DNA from: an uncultured Clostridia bacterium
GTDB taxonomy: Bacteria; Bacillota; Clostridia; Christensenellales; Aristaeellaceae
NCBI GenBank assembly: GCA_937934775.1
Contig: CALGYL010000121.1
Span: forward strand, 1 to 7,853
Reading direction: 5' to 3'
DNA: 7,853 bases
Of the stretch, positions 5,873-7,853 are shown piece by piece; positions within the stretch are counted from its first letter, which is position 1; each line of letters starts with the position of its first letter. The notes beneath the pieces are model-generated. The model had not been told where the DNA came from, ran no database searches, and saw nothing but the letters and a program-made list of their open reading frames with translations. Made by a program: the position numbers and the translations under genes.

Positions 5873-6883
5873 ATGAACGCCAAAGAGCGATGCATTGCCA
5901 TATTGAACGGTCAAATGCCGGACAGGACCCCGTTTTTCCCCCTCATGATGTTCTTCGCGGCCAACCGCGGCAAGGTGAACTACCGCGCCTATGCGACCGA
6001 CGCGGCGGCGCTTTCGGAAGCACAGCTCAATCTGTTTGAGAACTACCGTGTGGACGCGGTGACCGCCTGCTCCGACGCGTTCCGGATCACCGCGGACCTG
6101 GGCGGGGCGATCGGCTATCCGGAGGATCAGACACCCTACGCCAAGGACGCGCTGCTGAAAACCGTGGAGGACTTCCGGGCGTTGAAGCGGCCCGACCCCA
6201 TGAAGCCCGGCTCCCGCATGCGGGATCGGGTGGACGCGGTGGAGAAGCTGGCCCGGGGAACGCGGGGCGAGGCGCTGGTCTGCGGTTGGGTGGAGATGCC
6301 CTTTGCCGAGGTGTGCGACTGGTTCGGCGTGGGGAACGCCATGATGATGCTCTTTGATGAGCCGGAATTCATCCATGAAGCGCTGGCGTTTGCCGCGGAG
6401 CTTGAAATCGACTTTGCAAAGGCGCAAATTGACGCCGGGGCGGACCTGATTGGCTGCGGCGACGCCGCCGCGTCGCTGATCTCGGGCGAATTCTTCCAGG
6501 AGTTCGCGCTGCCCTACGAGCAGCGGGTCGCGTCGGCCATCCGCGCATACGGCGCCTATTCGAAACTGCACATCTGCGGCAACACCACCCAAAGCCTGCC
6601 GCTGATCGCGAAATGCGGCGCGAGCCTGGTCAACATCGATTCGCTGGTGGACATCGGCTATGCGCGGGAGGTCTTTACCGCGGCGGGGATGCCCTTCAAG
6701 GGCAACGCCGATCCCGTCCGCGACCTGATGAACGCAAAGCCGGAGCAGGCGGCGGCCAAGGGGCGCGAGCTGATTGAAAAGACCAAAGGCGCGCAGTTCA
6801 TGCTCAGCGCGGGGTGCGAAATCCCCGCCGCGGTGACCGACGAGGTGTATTTTGCCTTCGCGGACAGCGTACGCATGCGCTGA
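5873..6883 (+). CDS. Uroporphyrinogen decarboxylase-fold methyltransferase (MtaA/CmuA-like)
   Basis: A 336-residue protein of the UroD superfamily. Heme-pathway decarboxylases lack the zinc motif seen here: HICGNT with His233 and Cys235, and Cys315 in SAGCEIP. This His-X-Cys...Cys set is the zinc site of MtaA/MtbA/CmuA-type enzymes, which move methyl groups between a corrinoid protein and a thiol or folate acceptor. Other family marks are an N-terminal RCIAILNGQMPDRTP (6-20), GNADPV at 277-282 and AGADLIGCGD at 188-197. Length is typical. ATG 5873 is chosen because AGGAGGGG (5859-5866) is six bases upstream and the family N-terminus begins there; the longer reading to 5624 crosses the promoter. 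No corrinoid protein or partner methyltransferase is in the window, so the methyl donor is unknown. It is divergent from the kinase operon and converges on the flavoprotein pseudogene. Confidence 0.85.
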   Translation: MNAKERCIAILNGQMPDRTPFFPLMMFFAANRGKVNYRAYATDAAALSEAQLNLFENYRVDAVTACSDAFRITADLGGAIGYPEDQTPYAKDALLKTVEDFRALKRPDPMKPGSRMRDRVDAVEKLARGTRGEALVCGWVEMPFAEVCDWFGVGNAMMMLFDEPEFIHEALAFAAELEIDFAKAQIDAGADLIGCGDAAASLISGEFFQEFALPYEQRVASAIRAYGAYSKLHICGNTTQSLPLIAKCGASLVNIDSLVDIGYAREVFTAAGMPFKGNADPVRDLMNAKPEQAAAKGRELIEKTKGAQFMLSAGCEIPAAVTDEVYFAFADSVRMR

Positions 6884-6949
6884 AGGCTCGCTGTGCGATC
6901 GCCATTGGGGAAAAGTGCCAACAGAGTTTGCCAAAGAAGGGAGGTCCCG

Positions 6950-6970
6950 CGAACCGCGCAGTTCGTTTTC
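6950..6970 (+). terminator. Weak candidate terminator after the UroD-like gene
   Basis: CGAAC (6950-6954) pairs with GTTCG (6961-6965) around a six-base loop, followed by TTTTC. The stem is only five pairs, so it is marginal, but it lies 67 bases after the stop at 6883 and is the only hairpin with a T-run in the gap. It ends just before the truncated end of the flavoprotein remnant. Confidence 0.3.
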
Positions 6971-7700
6971 TCAAATCGGCACCTTGGTCTTGTCCTCTTC
7001 ATACACCATCATGCCCCAGATGACCCAACGTTCGTTGATGGGCATGCGGCTCAGATCCGCGTAGGAGGGCAGCCGGCAGCCGCGCCGTATCTGTTCTTCA
7101 AAGGGCAGGGTTTCCGGGCCGCGGTATTCATACTTCGGGTCGTCAATCACGCCGCCCTTGAGGAAGAACTTCTGGCCGGGGGCGGGCAGGTAGCGATTGA
7201 GGACCGTCTTCAGCTCCCGGCCGTCCCGATCCACATAGGGGATCTCCACGCCCCGGGCGTCCGTCATGGTGGCCTCGTACCAGGTGTTGTGGTTGTTGCC
7301 GGTTCCGTAGGGGCGGAAAGCTGCGGCCCGCCGCGTCGCGGATCTTTACGCCGGAGGCTTCCAGGTCCTTTAGCCGGTCCCGGCCCTCGCGGCATTCGAT
7401 GTAGTGGGCGATGCCGTAGGAGTAGTCGTCCTGTTCGCGGACGTAGGCCTCGGCAATCTCCTTGGGCGTAACGCGCGAGCCGGGGTTGGTGCAGGCAGAT
7501 TCCCAGTGGTCAAACCCGCTGCCCGCCGCGCCGCTGCGGATGGTGGCGCCCTTTTCCATAAGAACCACCCGCTGCCCGCGCCGTGCCGCCGCAATTGCGG
7601 CAAAGCAGCCGCTCAGGCCGCCGCCCAATACGAGGACGTCCGCCCCCACGCGGGTTTCTTCTCCGACTTCGTTTTTCCAAGGCCAAGGCATGCCGCTCAT
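6971..7700 (-). pseudogene. FAD-dependent oxidoreductase, frameshifted and 3'-truncated
   Basis: N-terminal part of a flavoprotein of the fumarate reductase/succinate dehydrogenase/APS-reductase-alpha type. The FAD-binding Rossmann motif VLGGGLSGCFAA is at residues 24-35, with the adenosine-ribose glutamate in VVLMEKG (45-51). The first frame ends its homology at GRSF (codon at 7317-7319). The family sequence resumes one base later as RPYGTGNNHNTWYEATMTD in another frame, so one extra base at about 7310-7316 (a CCGCCCC run on the coding strand) breaks the gene. The second part then stops at 6971 after DKTKVPI. Repaired, it would be about 242 residues, against 500 or more for intact relatives, so the C-terminal half with most of the substrate domain is missing. 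ATG 7700 is chosen because GAGGGA precedes it closely; longer starts at 7727 and 7712 exist. Confidence 0.75.
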
Positions 7701-7708
7701 CGTATCCC

Positions 7709-7852
7709 TCATACCGATCCAAAACATTCTTTCTTTGTAGCGCCGGGCCTTTTTCCACCCTGCGGTGTCGCCCTCCGCTTGAAATAGCGCGGCGGCTCCT
7801 GCGCTTCAGCTCCTTGCAGGATGAAAAAATCCCTCGCCGCTTTGGAAGAAAT
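7709..7852 (-). CDS. Possible 3' end of a gene upstream of the flavoprotein (partial)
   Basis: One minus-strand frame is open from the window edge to a TGA at 7711-7709. It gives 47 residues, including DFFILQGAEAQEPPRYFKRR and a basic tail. Its stop lies eight bases before the flavoprotein ATG at 7700, and that gene's Shine-Dalgarno site (GAGGGA) overlaps the stop, as in translationally coupled operons. The codons are G/C-ending. No family is recognised; a ferredoxin-type partner would be usual before such flavoproteins, but no cysteine cluster is visible in this part. It could also be a chance open frame in GC-rich DNA. Confidence 0.3.
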   Translation of the reverse strand: MSSKAARDFFILQGAEAQEPPRYFKRRATPQGGKRPGATKKECFGSV

Positions 7853-7853
7853 A

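Noticed and set aside
5576..6934. 452-codon minus-strand open frame opposite the UroD-like gene
   Set aside because: It crosses the UroD-like gene and its promoter in antisense, with shadow-type composition (R, H, G and A rich).

Overview
The window looks like chromosomal DNA from a GC-rich member of the Bacillota (Clostridia-like, possibly a gut or other anaerobic lineage). The reasons are strong purine-rich Shine-Dalgarno sites (AAGGAGG, AGGAGGGG, GGAGGG), a Firmicutes-type signal peptide on a secreted hydrolase, a TTG start, sigma-A-type promoters (TTGCCA/TATAAT, TGGACA/TATAAT), and strong G/C preference at third codon positions. This assignment is an inference, because no RNA gene or phylogenetic marker is present.

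Layout from left to right: (1) 2-31, a possible C-terminal end of a plus-strand gene. (2) 69-950 minus, a secreted alpha/beta hydrolase resembling feruloyl or cinnamoyl esterases. (3) A divergent intergenic region with an 18-bp palindrome, then a 55-codon single-span membrane peptide ORF at 1189-1356 plus. (4) 1449-2030 plus, the wreck of a MalT-type LuxR regulator. Its Walker A and its C-terminal helix-turn-helix survive, but in different frames, and the middle of the gene is gone; its promoter still looks perfect. (5) 2187-3476 plus, a protein of the neutral/alkaline ceramidase N-terminal-domain family that lacks the catalytic serine. (6) A strong hairpin at 3560-3596, shared with the convergent operon that follows. 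(7) A minus-strand operon of a PfkB sugar kinase (5527-4535) and a class II aldolase (4510-3647). (8) A 345-bp divergent intergenic region with two good promoters, each overlapping a CTGT/ACAG palindrome. (9) 5873-6883 plus, a uroporphyrinogen-decarboxylase-fold protein with the His-X-Cys...Cys zinc motif of corrinoid-linked methyltransferases. (10) 7700-6971 minus, a FAD-dependent oxidoreductase pseudogene, frameshifted and cut off at its 3' end, with a possible coupled upstream ORF running off the window.

Functionally this is a catabolic accessory neighbourhood. The kinase and aldolase would phosphorylate a ketose-like sugar or polyol derivative and split it. The hydrolase would release substrates outside the cell. 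The UroD-like methyltransferase and the flavoprotein belong to families often involved in demethylation or anaerobic reduction of small molecules. Two of the eight substantial genes are broken, so the locus is either decaying or contains indel errors. No mobile element, CRISPR array, tRNA or rRNA was seen. I found no clear new multi-gene system; the most unusual items are the serine-less ceramidase-family protein and the palindromes laid over the promoters.
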